A stretch of 16,447 nucleotides of DNA from an uncultured Faecalibacterium sp. (GTDB lineage: Bacteria > Bacillota > Clostridia > Oscillospirales > Ruminococcaceae): positions 1 to 16,447 of the forward strand of contig CAKSYT010000028.1 in assembly GCA_934524985.1 (NCBI GenBank), written 5' to 3'. Positions 1 to 7,094 of the stretch are shown piece by piece. The translations under genes and the position numbers were made by a program. A model generated the notes under the pieces. It had not been told where the DNA came from, did no database searches, and saw only the letters and a list, made by a program, of their open reading frames with translations. Numbering within the stretch: position 1 is the first letter of the stretch; the number at the start of each line of letters is the position of its first letter.

Positions 1-182
1 TGCGGGGTGGGTGGAGTCCAGAGGTAGGGAGGGGGGAGTCGGAACACCCCTCCCTGCCTCTGGCCCAGCGGAGCGTCTTTGCACGCTTACGACAAGCAGA
101 AAGTTGATTCCGCAGAGCCGCGCTTTCGCAGAAAGCGGCGCGGCAGATGCCATTTTCCTCTACGACCCCTCCCGTGAAAATA
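1..182. other. Non-coding, hairpin-rich 3' flank of the PBP gene
   Basis: No convincing gene is seen here; the short open frames have no Shine-Dalgarno and no recognisable product. It holds two inverted repeats. The first pairs 18-34 with 47-63 (17 bp, one G-T pair, 12-nt loop). The second pairs 117-127 with 131-144 (CGCTTTC/GAAAGCG core, 3-nt bulge on the right arm). It could be the end of an intergenic repeat element or the 3' part of a structured RNA that begins outside the window. Confidence 0.5.
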
Positions 183-216
183 GCGTTTGGAGCGGCCCGC
201 AGGCCGCTCCAAACGC
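177..216 (-). terminator. Intrinsic terminator after the PBP gene
   Basis: A perfect 15-bp stem (183-197 with 202-216) closes a 4-nt loop. Read on the minus strand it is followed at once by TATTTT, and it lies 63 nt past the PBP stop codon. On the plus strand the nearest T-run is about 14 nt away, so the minus orientation fits better. Confidence 0.75.
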
Positions 217-279
217 GAAATTATAAATATTTTTTCCGCTGATTATGGCCAGAGCGCAAGCGGAGGCTATTCCAAATCG

Positions 280-2163
280 TCACGCCCCGTCAAAGCTGTC
301 CCCATCGGCGGGCAGGGCGGCGGCTTGCGCGTCTGCGTTGCCGGTGTCCGCTGCCCGGGGGATGCCTTTGTACACCAGCGTCTGCTCCAACACTTCCGCG
401 CAGACCGGTGCCGAAAGACTGCCGCCGGCGGTGGTCCAGCTGTGGGGCTCATCCAGACAGACCAGACACAAAAACTGCGGGTCATCGATGGGCGCCACCG
501 CCACAAAGCTGGCGATGCGGGCTTTCTCGTCGGCGCTGTCCAGCTTCTGGCTGGTGCCGCTTTTGCCGCCCACCCGGTAGCCCGCGATCTGCGCGTTGCG
601 TCCGCCGCCGTACAGCACCACCGCCTCCATCATCTCCCGCATGGCGGCAGAGGTGGCGGGCTGGATCACCTGCCGCTTGCAAACAGGGGCGTTGTGCTGC
701 AAAACGCTGCCGTCCGGCGCAAGGATGTCCGATACCAGATACGGATGCATCAGCTTGCCGCCGTTCACCACCGCGCAGACGGCAGCAGCCATTTCCAGAT
801 ACGAGATTTTGCTGCTCTGCCCGAAAGCGCAGGAGGCCAGCTCTACCGGCCCCATGCGGTCGGCGGTGTAGTACAGGCTCTTTTTCGGCTCGGCGGGCAG
901 GTCGATGCCAGTGGGCCCCCGCAGGCCGAAGGCGGCAAAATAATCGCAGAAAGCCTGCTTGCCCAGCCGCGCTCCGATCTGGATAAAGCTCTGGTTGCAG
1001 GAGTTTTCCAGCGCTTGGGTCACGGTCTGGCTGCCGTGGCGCTTGTGGTTGGCGCAGTGGAACCGCGTGCCCGCCACCGAGATGGAGTCCCCGCAGTAAA
1101 AGGTGGAGTGCCGGGTGATGGCACCGGCATCCAGCGCCGCTGCGCAGGTGATGAGCTTGAATACGCTGCCCGGCTCGTACAGGTCGCTCACCGCCTTGTT
1201 GCGCCATTGGGTCTGCTGCGCCAGCTGTAAGGCGGCGGCGCGCTCTTTACCGGAAAGGGCATCCACGGCAGCGCGCACGGTCTTGTCGGCGATGACCCGG
1301 GGCTGGTTGGGGTCGTAGGCCGGGGTGGTGGCCATGGCCAGCACCGCCCCGGTGTTTACATCCATCACGATGCCCACGCTGCGGGCGGCTACATGATGCT
1401 CCTGTACTGCATAATTCAACGCATTTTCAAGATAATGTTGAATATTTGCATCAATGGTCAGCCGCAATCCGCTGCCCTCCACGGGGGCGAGTTCCGTCTC
1501 GTAACTCTGCGCCAGCGTGTAGCCCCAAGCGTTCACGGCGGTCAGCACTACCCCGTTCTGCCCGGTAAGGGTGTTGTTGTATTCAAGCTCCAGCCCGCTG
1601 ACCCCGGCGTTATCCACATTGGTAAACCCCAGCACCGAAGCCAGCAGCTCCCCCTGCGGGTACCAGCGCTTGGAGTCCTGATTGATGCGCACGCCGGTAA
1701 TGCCGTTCGCCGCGCAGAAATCCCGCACGGCATCGGCGGTTTCCCGCTCCACCCGGTAGCGCAAAAGGCAGTCGTTGGAGCGCCGGTCGCTGAACTTTTC
1801 CAGCAGCTTTGTTTCGTCCAGTTCCACAATCTCTGCAAGCCCCTTGGCGGCAAGGGCAAGCTTATCCTCCGGCATCTCCCGGGGGCTGGCACGCAGGGTC
1901 CAGCAGCTGCTGTTAGCAGCCAGCAGTGCGCCATCGGCGCTGTATATTTTGCCCCGGTCGGCGGGCACAACTGTGTCCCGCAGCTGCTGCCCCAGCGCCC
2001 GCTGGGTGTACCAGCCGTCGGTGCATAATTGCAGCCAGAACAGCCGCCCGATGAGCCCTGCAAAGCAGACGGCGCACAGCCCCACCGCAATGAGCCGTGC
2101 CCGCAGACGGAACGCCCGCTCCGGTAACGTGCGCAGGGCGTCCGTGGGTTTTGAGCCGCGCAT
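280..2163 (-). CDS. Class B penicillin-binding protein (FtsI/PbpB/SpoVD family transpeptidase)
   Basis: This 627-residue membrane-anchored DD-transpeptidase cross-links septal or elongation peptidoglycan. One N-terminal membrane segment (about residues 24-46) is followed by a PBP dimerisation domain (about 60-215) and the transpeptidase domain (about 255-595). The three catalytic motifs are intact: S333-V-F-K336, S388-C-N390 and K534-S-G-T537. There is no PASTA domain; the C-terminus after about residue 600 is a short Ala/Asp-rich tail. The ATG at 2163 is preceded by a Shine-Dalgarno (AAAGGGGGTG on the minus strand). It is divergent from the SEDS gene at 2265, and SEDS proteins of this family work as pairs with class B PBPs, so the two probably form one polymerase-crosslinker complex. 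FtsI (division) is more likely than the elongasome PBP2 because of the KSGT region (YRVGGKSGT) and the neighbouring ftsZ, but sequence reading alone does not settle this. Confidence 0.92.
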   Translation of the reverse strand: MRGSKPTDALRTLPERAFRLRARLIAVGLCAVCFAGLIGRLFWLQLCTDGWYTQRALGQQLRDTVVPADRGKIYSADGALLAANSSCWTLRASPREMPEDKLALAAKGLAEIVELDETKLLEKFSDRRSNDCLLRYRVERETADAVRDFCAANGITGVRINQDSKRWYPQGELLASVLGFTNVDNAGVSGLELEYNNTLTGQNGVVLTAVNAWGYTLAQSYETELAPVEGSGLRLTIDANIQHYLENALNYAVQEHHVAARSVGIVMDVNTGAVLAMATTPAYDPNQPRVIADKTVRAAVDALSGKERAAALQLAQQTQWRNKAVSDLYEPGSVFKLITCAAALDAGAITRHSTFYCGDSISVAGTRFHCANHKRHGSQTVTQALENSCNQSFIQIGARLGKQAFCDYFAAFGLRGPTGIDLPAEPKKSLYYTADRMGPVELASCAFGQSSKISYLEMAAAVCAVVNGGKLMHPYLVSDILAPDGSVLQHNAPVCKRQVIQPATSAAMREMMEAVVLYGGGRNAQIAGYRVGGKSGTSQKLDSADEKARIASFVAVAPIDDPQFLCLVCLDEPHSWTTAGGSLSAPVCAEVLEQTLVYKGIPRAADTGNADAQAAALPADGDSFDGA

Positions 2164-2250
2164 GGCAGCACCCCCTTTGCGGGCAGTTTATGCGCCCGGC
2201 GGCAGCGCGTATGACTAACTGCCCCCGCACCCGCGTACAATAACAGAAAC

Positions 2251-2267
2251 GGAGGTGACCGGGATTG
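2251..2267 (+). promoter_or_regulatory. Ribosome binding site that fixes a TTG start for ftsW
   Basis: GGAGGTGA (2251-2258) is a near-perfect Shine-Dalgarno placed 6 nt before a TTG codon (2265). The first in-frame ATG (2313) has no Shine-Dalgarno, so TTG is the likely start. Confidence 0.75.
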
Positions 2268-3395
2268 CACAGAACTGCTGCCCGCAAAGGGCTGCTGCGG
2301 CCGCTGCCGCCCATGGACCTGCCCTTTCTGGTGCTGGTGCTCACGCTGGTAGCCTTTGGGTTGGTAATGCTGTGCAGCGCCAGCAGCGCGGTGGCGCTGT
2401 ACCGGCGGCAGGACGCCTTTGCCTATGTGCGGCCGCAGCTGCTGTACGCCGCCATGGGACTGGGGGCTATGTGGACGGCCAGCCGGGTGGACTACCATAT
2501 CTATCACAAACTGGCGTGGCCGCTGCTGGCGCTCTCGCTGGTGCTGCTGACGGCGGTGCTGTTCATGCCGGAATATAACGGCTGCAAGCGCTGGCTGGTG
2601 CTGCCGGGGCTGGGCACATTACAGCCCAGCGAGATCGCCAAATTTGCGGTGGTGCTGGTGTTTGCCCACATCATCGCCCTGAACCACGACCGCATGGGCA
2701 GCTTTGCGGTGGGGGTAGTGCCCTTTGCGCTGGTGCTGGGGGTGGTGGCGGTGCTCATGCTGCTGGAGCCGCACCTTTCCGGCACGGTGCTGATCTTAAG
2801 CATCGGCGCGGTGCTCATGTTTGTGGGCGGTACCGGGCTGCGGTGGTTCATGCTGGCAGGGGCGGGCGGCGCTGCCGCTATCGGAACGGCCATTGTGCTC
2901 ATGCCGGAGCTGGTGCCCTACGCCGCCGACCGGCTCAACTCGTGGCTCGACCCCTTTGCCGACCCGCTAGGCGATGGACACCAGACCATCCAGAGCCTGT
3001 ACGCCATCGGCTCCGGCGGGGCGGCGGGGCTGGGGCTGGGAAACAGCCGCCAGAAGCATCTGTTCGTGCCCGAGCCGCAGAACGACTTCATTTTCTCCAT
3101 CCTCTGCGAGGAGCTGGGTTTTCTGGGCGCGTGTGCGGTGATATTGCTGTTCAGCGCGCTGCTGTGGCGGGGCATCACGCTGGCGGCGCACGCACCGGAC
3201 CGCTTTGGCGCACTGCTGGTGGTGGGCTTTGTGGTGCAGGTGGCATTGCAGGCGGTGCTGAACATTGCGGTGGTCACAAACACCATCCCCAACACCGGCA
3301 TCAGCCTGCCCTTTTTCTCCTCCGGCGGCACCAGCTTGATGATGCTTCTGGGCGAGATGGGCATCGTGCTTTCCGTCTCCCGGGGCGAAAGCTGA
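2265..3395 (+). CDS. ftsW: SEDS-family peptidoglycan glycosyltransferase, FtsW/RodA/SpoVE type
   Basis: This 376-residue polytopic membrane protein belongs to the SEDS family, which polymerises lipid II into glycan strands together with a class B PBP. About ten hydrophobic segments fill the protein from residue 20 onward. Family motifs seen are the RW..PGLG.LQPSE(I)AK stretch (109-126), PEPQNDFIF (269-277, with the acidic residue typical of the large extracellular region) and PFFSSGGTS (349-357). It starts at TTG with a strong Shine-Dalgarno. It diverges from the PBP gene across a 101-bp gap and precedes murA and ftsZ, so the division role (FtsW) is favoured over RodA. SpoVE is the sporulation paralogue and cannot be excluded by sequence, although the context has no sporulation genes. 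Confidence 0.9.
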   Translation: MHRTAARKGLLRPLPPMDLPFLVLVLTLVAFGLVMLCSASSAVALYRRQDAFAYVRPQLLYAAMGLGAMWTASRVDYHIYHKLAWPLLALSLVLLTAVLFMPEYNGCKRWLVLPGLGTLQPSEIAKFAVVLVFAHIIALNHDRMGSFAVGVVPFALVLGVVAVLMLLEPHLSGTVLILSIGAVLMFVGGTGLRWFMLAGAGGAAAIGTAIVLMPELVPYAADRLNSWLDPFADPLGDGHQTIQSLYAIGSGGAAGLGLGNSRQKHLFVPEPQNDFIFSILCEELGFLGACAVILLFSALLWRGITLAAHAPDRFGALLVVGFVVQVALQAVLNIAVVTNTIPNTGISLPFFSSGGTSLMMLLGEMGIVLSVSRGES

Positions 3396-3453
3396 TAAAG
3401 ACCGGCATTTCTTGCCGCAACAGGGCAGGGGCGGCGCGGAAAAGCCGGAAAAA

Positions 3454-3476
3454 ACCGGACAAATGACCGGACAAAT
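3454..3476. repeat. Tandem 11-bp direct repeat upstream of murA
   Basis: ACCGGACAAAT occurs twice (3454-3464 and 3466-3476) with a 12-bp period, about 40 bp upstream of the proposed murA -35 box. A related CCGGAA segment lies just before it. It may be a site for a regulator or chance; it is part of a 180-nt gap that contains no gene. Confidence 0.5.
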
Positions 3477-3514
3477 CCCGCAAACGGCGGGAAGGCTGTT
3501 TCCGGCGCATTTTA

Positions 3515-3544
3515 TTGACCAAAGACCCTCGTTTTGCATACCAT
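3515..3544 (+). promoter_or_regulatory. Candidate promoter of murA
   Basis: TTGACC (3515-3520, 5/6 consensus) and TACCAT (3539-3544, 4/6) are separated by 18 bp. The expected transcript start near 3551 falls after the ATG at 3534 and before the Shine-Dalgarno at 3564-3568, which supports the MurA start at 3576. The -10 box lies inside a small palindrome, ATACC-N4-GGTAT (3538-3551). Confidence 0.5.
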
Positions 3545-3575
3545 GGGGTATCTTTTGCAGAACGGGGGTCTTGGC

Positions 3576-4907
3576 ATGGCTGGGGATTGGATCATTACGG
3601 GCGGGCGGCCTTTGCAGGGCAGGGTGGAAGTGCCTGCGGCCAAAAACAGTGTGCTGCCGCTGCTGGCAGCTGCGCTGCTGTGCAGCGGGCCGGTGCGGCT
3701 GCAAAATGTGCCGCGCCTGACCGACGTAGAGGACTGCCTTGCCCTGCTGCGGGGCGTGGGCTGCACGGCGGGCTGGCAGGGGGCAGCGCTGGCGGTGCAG
3801 GGGCAGCCCATGCGCACCGACCTTGCACCGGAGGCCGCAGGCCGGATGCGGGCGTCCATCCTGTTTTGCGCGCCGCTGCTGGCGCGGCTGGGGCGGGTAA
3901 GCACCGTGCTGCCCGGAGGCTGCCGCATCGGGGCAAGACCCATCGACCTGCATTTGCAGGGGCTGGCGCAGATGGGGGTGCGGCAGCTGCCCGCAGCGCC
4001 CGGACAGCTTACGCTGTACGCCCCGGCGGGGCTGCGGGGCGCGGAAATTTGTCTTTCCTTTCCCAGCGTGGGCGCTACCGAAACGCTGCTGCTGGCGGCT
4101 GCCACGGCGCAGGGGCAAACTGTACTGCATGGCGCGGCAAAGGAACCGGAGATCGCGGATCTTGCCGCTTTCCTCAACGCCTGCGGCGGCTGCGTGGAGG
4201 GCGCGGGCACCGACACCATCCGGGTGCAGGGAAAGCGCTGCCTTGCGGGCTGCACCTTTACGCCGGTGGCAGACCGCATCATCGCCTCTACGCTGGCCTG
4301 TGCGGCGGCAGCGGCGGGCGGCAGGGTAGAGCTGGCGGGCTGCGCACCCGGGCTGTATGCGCCGCTGCTGGAAATTCTGGAACAAATGGGCTGCACCGTA
4401 GAGCGTGCGCGAGATGCTGCCGCCATTTCACGGTTCGGGGCGCTGCGCGGTGCGGGAAATGTGCACACCGGCCCCTATCCCGGCCTTGCCACGGACGCCG
4501 CCCCGCTGCTGGCGGCGGTGATGCTCTGTGCACAAGGCGAAAGCTGCTTGCAGGACAGGGTGTTTGAGCACCGCTTTGCCTGTGCCGATGGCTTTGCGGC
4601 GCTGGGCGCGAATGTCCGGGTGGCAGAGCGCACGCTATATGTGCAGCCCGGCGGGGCACTGCACGGGGCAAAGCTGACCGCACCGGACCTGCGGGGCGGG
4701 GCGGCGCTGGTGCTTGCGGCACTGGCTGCCCGGGGCAGCAGCCGCCTTGGCGGGACAGAATTTATCCGGCGCGGCTATGCGGGCCTTGACCGGCTTTTGG
4801 TGGGGCTGGGCGCACAGATTTGGCAGGAAATACCCGCCCAGAGTGGGGTTGCGAAAAAAACACTCACGAAAAAGCAATTTTGTCTTGCAATCGGAACGAA
4901 AAAATGA
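3576..4907 (+). CDS. murA: UDP-N-acetylglucosamine 1-carboxyvinyltransferase (divergent MurA)
   Basis: MurA transfers enolpyruvate from PEP to UDP-GlcNAc, the first committed step of peptidoglycan precursor synthesis in the cytoplasm. The 443-residue product shows the EPSP-synthase-type fold signatures: K23-N24 near the N-terminus, LPGGC with the reactive Cys at 116 (the residue attacked by fosfomycin), GARP with R121, T306-D307, and the terminal RRGY (398-401). Cys116 is kept, so no Asp-type fosfomycin resistance is implied. The usual TDMQ segment reads TDAAP, and about 25 extra basic residues follow the normal MurA end, so it is a divergent member. The ATG at 3576 has a GGGGG Shine-Dalgarno (3564-3568); an in-frame ATG at 3534 lies upstream of the likely transcript start and lacks one. 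The last codons run through the ftsZ promoter region. Firmicutes often carry two MurA copies, so this may be one paralogue. Confidence 0.88.
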   Translation: MAGDWIITGGRPLQGRVEVPAAKNSVLPLLAAALLCSGPVRLQNVPRLTDVEDCLALLRGVGCTAGWQGAALAVQGQPMRTDLAPEAAGRMRASILFCAPLLARLGRVSTVLPGGCRIGARPIDLHLQGLAQMGVRQLPAAPGQLTLYAPAGLRGAEICLSFPSVGATETLLLAAATAQGQTVLHGAAKEPEIADLAAFLNACGGCVEGAGTDTIRVQGKRCLAGCTFTPVADRIIASTLACAAAAAGGRVELAGCAPGLYAPLLEILEQMGCTVERARDAAAISRFGALRGAGNVHTGPYPGLATDAAPLLAAVMLCAQGESCLQDRVFEHRFACADGFAALGANVRVAERTLYVQPGGALHGAKLTAPDLRGGAALVLAALAARGSSRLGGTEFIRRGYAGLDRLLVGLGAQIWQEIPAQSGVAKKTLTKKQFCLAIGTKK

Positions 4908-4913
4908 TACGAT
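4885..4913 (+). promoter_or_regulatory. Candidate ftsZ promoter
   Basis: TTGCAA (4885-4890) and TACGAT (4908-4913) are separated by 17 bp. The -35 sequence and spacer length match the pyrE promoter at 14764. The -10 lies inside a large palindrome. The promoter sits within the final codons and stop codon of murA. Confidence 0.45.
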
Positions 4914-4934
4914 ACTGTTATATAAGTATCGTAT
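4907..4934. promoter_or_regulatory. Long palindrome upstream of ftsZ (possible operator)
   Basis: ATACGATACT (4907-4916) and AGTATCGTAT (4925-4934) are perfect inverted repeats around an 8-bp AT-rich centre, with two more matching pairs outside after one mismatch. It overlaps the candidate -10 and the murA stop codon. It has no T-tract, so it is not a standard terminator; an operator, or an RNA hairpin in a read-through murA-ftsZ transcript, fits better. Confidence 0.6.
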
Positions 4935-4993
4935 GATAATTTCTGTGCGGCTTTTGCGCAGTTCCACATAAAAATCCGATGGAGGACAAAGTT

Positions 4994-6169
4994 ATGGCAT
5001 TGATGCTCGACGAAGAACTGGACGAAAACGTTACGACGATCAAGGTGATCGGTGTAGGCGGTGGCGGCGGCAACGCTGTGAACCGCATGGTGAGCGACGG
5101 CCTGCAGGGCGTGGAGTTCATCGCCATGAATACTGACCAGCAGGCACTGGCCAAGAACCATGCCTCGGTCAAGGTGCAGCTGGGCTCCAAGCTGACCAAG
5201 GGCCGCGGTGCGGGTGCAGACCCGGAGATCGGCCAGCGCGCCGCTGAAGAAAGCAAGGACGAGATCGCCAACGCCCTCAAGGGCTCCCAGATGGTCTTTA
5301 TCACCGCCGGTATGGGCGGTGGCACCGGCACCGGTGCAGCACCCGTTGTGGCCGAGGTGGCACACGATCTGGGCATCCTGACCGTTGGCATCGTTACCAA
5401 GCCCTTCTCCTTTGAGGGCAAGCGCAAGATGGGTCTGGCCGAGCAGGGCATTGCCAATCTGCTGATGCACGTTGACAGCCTGATCGTCATCCCCAACGAG
5501 CGCCTGAAGATGATCAGCCAGGAAAAGATCACCCTGATGAACGCCTTTCAGGCTGCCGACAACGTGCTGCGTCAGGGCGTTGAGTCCATCTCTGCCCTGA
5601 TCAATGTGCCCGCCTTCATCAACCTGGACTTCGCCGACGTGCGCTCCATCATGAAGGATGCCGGCTACGCCCACATGGGCGTGGGCAGCGCCAAGGGTGC
5701 AGGCAAGGCTGAGAACGCCGCCAAGGCTGCTATCTCCAGCCCGCTGCTGGAGACCAGCATCGCCGGTGCACATGGTGTTATCATCAACATCACTTCCAGC
5801 CCGGACATCGGTCTGGAGGACGTGGAGACCGCCGCAGGCCTCATCACCCAGAGCGCACATCCCGATGCAAACATCATCTGGGGTACTGCCTTTGATGAGA
5901 ACCTGTCCGACGAGATGCGCGTGACCGTTGTGGCCACCGGCTTCGACAACAAGAGCGCCAGCGACCTGCGTAACAGCATCAACAACGCCATGGGCGGTGC
6001 ACAGTCTGTGCCGACTGCGGTGTTCAGCAGCGACACCGGCGCAGCCGCAGCCCCGGCATCCAATGCCGCCCCGGCTGCTGCTCCGGCTGAAAAGAAGGCC
6101 GTGGAGGAGGAAAGCAGCGATAACCGTTACTACGACGAGCTGCTGGCTATCCTGAACAAGCGGAAGTAA
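4994..6169 (+). CDS. ftsZ: Cell division GTPase FtsZ
   Basis: FtsZ is the tubulin-like GTPase that polymerises into the cytoplasmic Z-ring and recruits the divisome. The 391-residue product has the nucleotide-binding domain with GVGGGGGNAVNRM (20-32), the tubulin signature GGGTGTG (108-114), and the T7 synergy loop NLDFADVRSIM (210-220) that completes the GTPase site of the next subunit. A short Ala/Pro-rich linker (about 349-368) follows, then an acidic-to-basic tail ending LLAILNKRK, which takes the place of the usual C-terminal binding peptide (D.P.FLR type). The ATG at 4994 has GGAGG at 4981-4985; the ATG at 4979 overlaps that Shine-Dalgarno and is rejected. Upstream are a candidate promoter and a palindrome; downstream is a coiled-coil gene. 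Confidence 0.97.
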   Translation: MALMLDEELDENVTTIKVIGVGGGGGNAVNRMVSDGLQGVEFIAMNTDQQALAKNHASVKVQLGSKLTKGRGAGADPEIGQRAAEESKDEIANALKGSQMVFITAGMGGGTGTGAAPVVAEVAHDLGILTVGIVTKPFSFEGKRKMGLAEQGIANLLMHVDSLIVIPNERLKMISQEKITLMNAFQAADNVLRQGVESISALINVPAFINLDFADVRSIMKDAGYAHMGVGSAKGAGKAENAAKAAISSPLLETSIAGAHGVIINITSSPDIGLEDVETAAGLITQSAHPDANIIWGTAFDENLSDEMRVTVVATGFDNKSASDLRNSINNAMGGAQSVPTAVFSSDTGAAAAPASNAAPAAAPAEKKAVEEESSDNRYYDELLAILNKRK

Positions 6170-6181
6170 TTACAGGCTACA

Positions 6182-6240
6182 ATGGGGCTGGCAGCTGCGC
6201 CCATGCGGTCAGCGAAAGCCCCATGCAAGGTGTGCATGGG
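6182..6240 (+). promoter_or_regulatory. Two mutually exclusive hairpins between ftsZ and the coiled-coil gene
   Basis: ATGGGGCT (6182-6189) can pair with AGCCCCAT (6217-6224). CCCATGCA (6220-6227) can instead pair with TGCATGGG (6233-6240). The two stems share 6220-6224, so only one can form at a time. The second stem ends in the GGG that starts the Shine-Dalgarno of the next gene (GGGAGGG, 6238-6244), so it could mask the ribosome site. No T-tract follows either stem. Confidence 0.45.
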
Positions 6241-6248
6241 AGGGCATC

Positions 6249-6806
6249 ATGGTGCAGACAGAGCGGGAGACCGGTGCCCTGCGCGGACAATTTGCCCGGC
6301 AGGCCGCTGTACAGGCATCTGCCGCAGCACAGGCGGAAAGCGCCCGGGCGCAGGCAGAGCAGCTGAGCCGCAAGCTGGCTGCGGCACGCGCCGAGGTGCG
6401 CCGGTACCAGACCCGGATGTTCGCCTTTGAGCGCACTCTGCTTTCCCTCAAGCACGATAATGCAGAGCTGGAAGCTGCCTGTGAGCAGGCGTGGGAGCAG
6501 CTGGAGCTGGCCAACACTCGGGCAGAAAAGGCCGAGGCCGCCTGCCGCAGAGCCGAAGCTACCCTTGCTGCCATGCAGCAGACTGCCCCGGAAGCACCCG
6601 CGCAGCCGGACACCGCCCCCGAGGCTGTGCCGCAGTGCGAGGACGTAGCGGAACAGTCTGCACCGGAAACGGAAGAACTGCTCTGCGCCCCGGAACAGGC
6701 ACTGCCCCCGGAGCCTGCACAGCCTGCATGGCAGCCGGAGACCCGGCTGGAACAGATGGCTGCGGAGCTGATGGGCTGGTTCGATGCCATGATGCCCCAA
6801 GAGTGA
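6249..6806 (+). CDS. Uncharacterised coiled-coil protein downstream of ftsZ
   Basis: I do not recognise this 185-residue protein. It has no signal peptide or membrane segment, so it should be cytoplasmic. Residues about 10-112 are Ala/Glu/Arg/Gln-rich with heptad-like spacing and no proline, as in a long coiled coil. Residues about 113-163 are a Pro/Ala/Glu-rich acidic linker. A short amphipathic C-terminal segment follows (about 164-182, containing RLEQMAAELMGWFDAMM). The start at 6249 has GGGAGGG 5 nt upstream. It lies 79 nt after ftsZ on the same strand with no terminator between, and a strong terminator follows it, so it is probably co-transcribed with ftsZ. A division role as a Z-ring-associated or scaffold protein is inferred from position and shape only; no Zap, SepF or DivIVA signature was seen. 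Confidence 0.75.
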   Translation: MVQTERETGALRGQFARQAAVQASAAAQAESARAQAEQLSRKLAAARAEVRRYQTRMFAFERTLLSLKHDNAELEAACEQAWEQLELANTRAEKAEAACRRAEATLAAMQQTAPEAPAQPDTAPEAVPQCEDVAEQSAPETEELLCAPEQALPPEPAQPAWQPETRLEQMAAELMGWFDAMMPQE

Positions 6807-6811
6807 ACCTT

Positions 6812-6855
6812 AAAAAGGACTGTTGCGTATTTTGCGCAGCAGTCCTTTTTCTTTT
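6812..6855 (+). terminator. Intrinsic terminator ending the ftsZ transcript
   Basis: A 16-bp stem (6812-6827 with 6835-6850, one G-T pair) closes a 7-nt loop. The right arm ends in TTTTT and is followed by CTTTT. It begins 5 nt after the coiled-coil gene's stop codon. Confidence 0.92.
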
Positions 6856-7046
6856 AGAGCGGGACGATTTTGAAATGCGCTCCGCTTTGCTTTGCGCATT
6901 TTCACAGGAAGGGCTGTAACGACAAACGGCTTGCTTTCGAATGGCGGTTATAAAGGGTTTTGTAACAACTGGATTGCATTTATACAACCGGGAATGAAAA
7001 CGTTTGCAGAAAATACCGGGAAATGGCAGAAATGTTGCGCTTAGCC
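6856..7046. other. Intergenic stretch without visible genes
   Basis: This lies between the terminator and the next promoter. Only very short open frames without good ribosome sites are present, and no RNA gene or repeat was recognised. Together with the promoter and leader described separately it makes up the 381-nt gap 6807-7187. Confidence 0.5.
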
Positions 7047-7075
7047 TTGCATTTTAATGTAAAATCCATTAAAGT
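7047..7075 (+). promoter_or_regulatory. Promoter of the cyclic-di-GMP response regulator
   Basis: TTGCAT (7047-7052) and TAAAGT (7070-7075) are separated by exactly 17 bp. An inverted repeat, ATTTTA-ATG-TAAAAT (7051-7065), fills the space between the boxes and could be an operator. Transcription would begin near 7082. Confidence 0.6.
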
Positions 7076-7094
7076 ATAAGTGAATGTAAAAAAG

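Noticed and set aside
187..1230. Plus-strand open frame antisense to the PBP gene
   Set aside because: It mirrors the PBP codons and starts within the terminator hairpin; no domain seen.
2211..2241. Possible ftsW promoter ATGACT...TACAAT
   Set aside because: The -35 is weak, the spacer is 19 bp and the transcript would begin almost on the Shine-Dalgarno; not strong enough to annotate.
2967..4385. Long minus-strand open frame antisense to ftsW and murA
   Set aside because: It is antisense to two clear enzymes, has low-complexity His/Gln/Arg composition and no ribosome site; such frames are common in GC-rich DNA.
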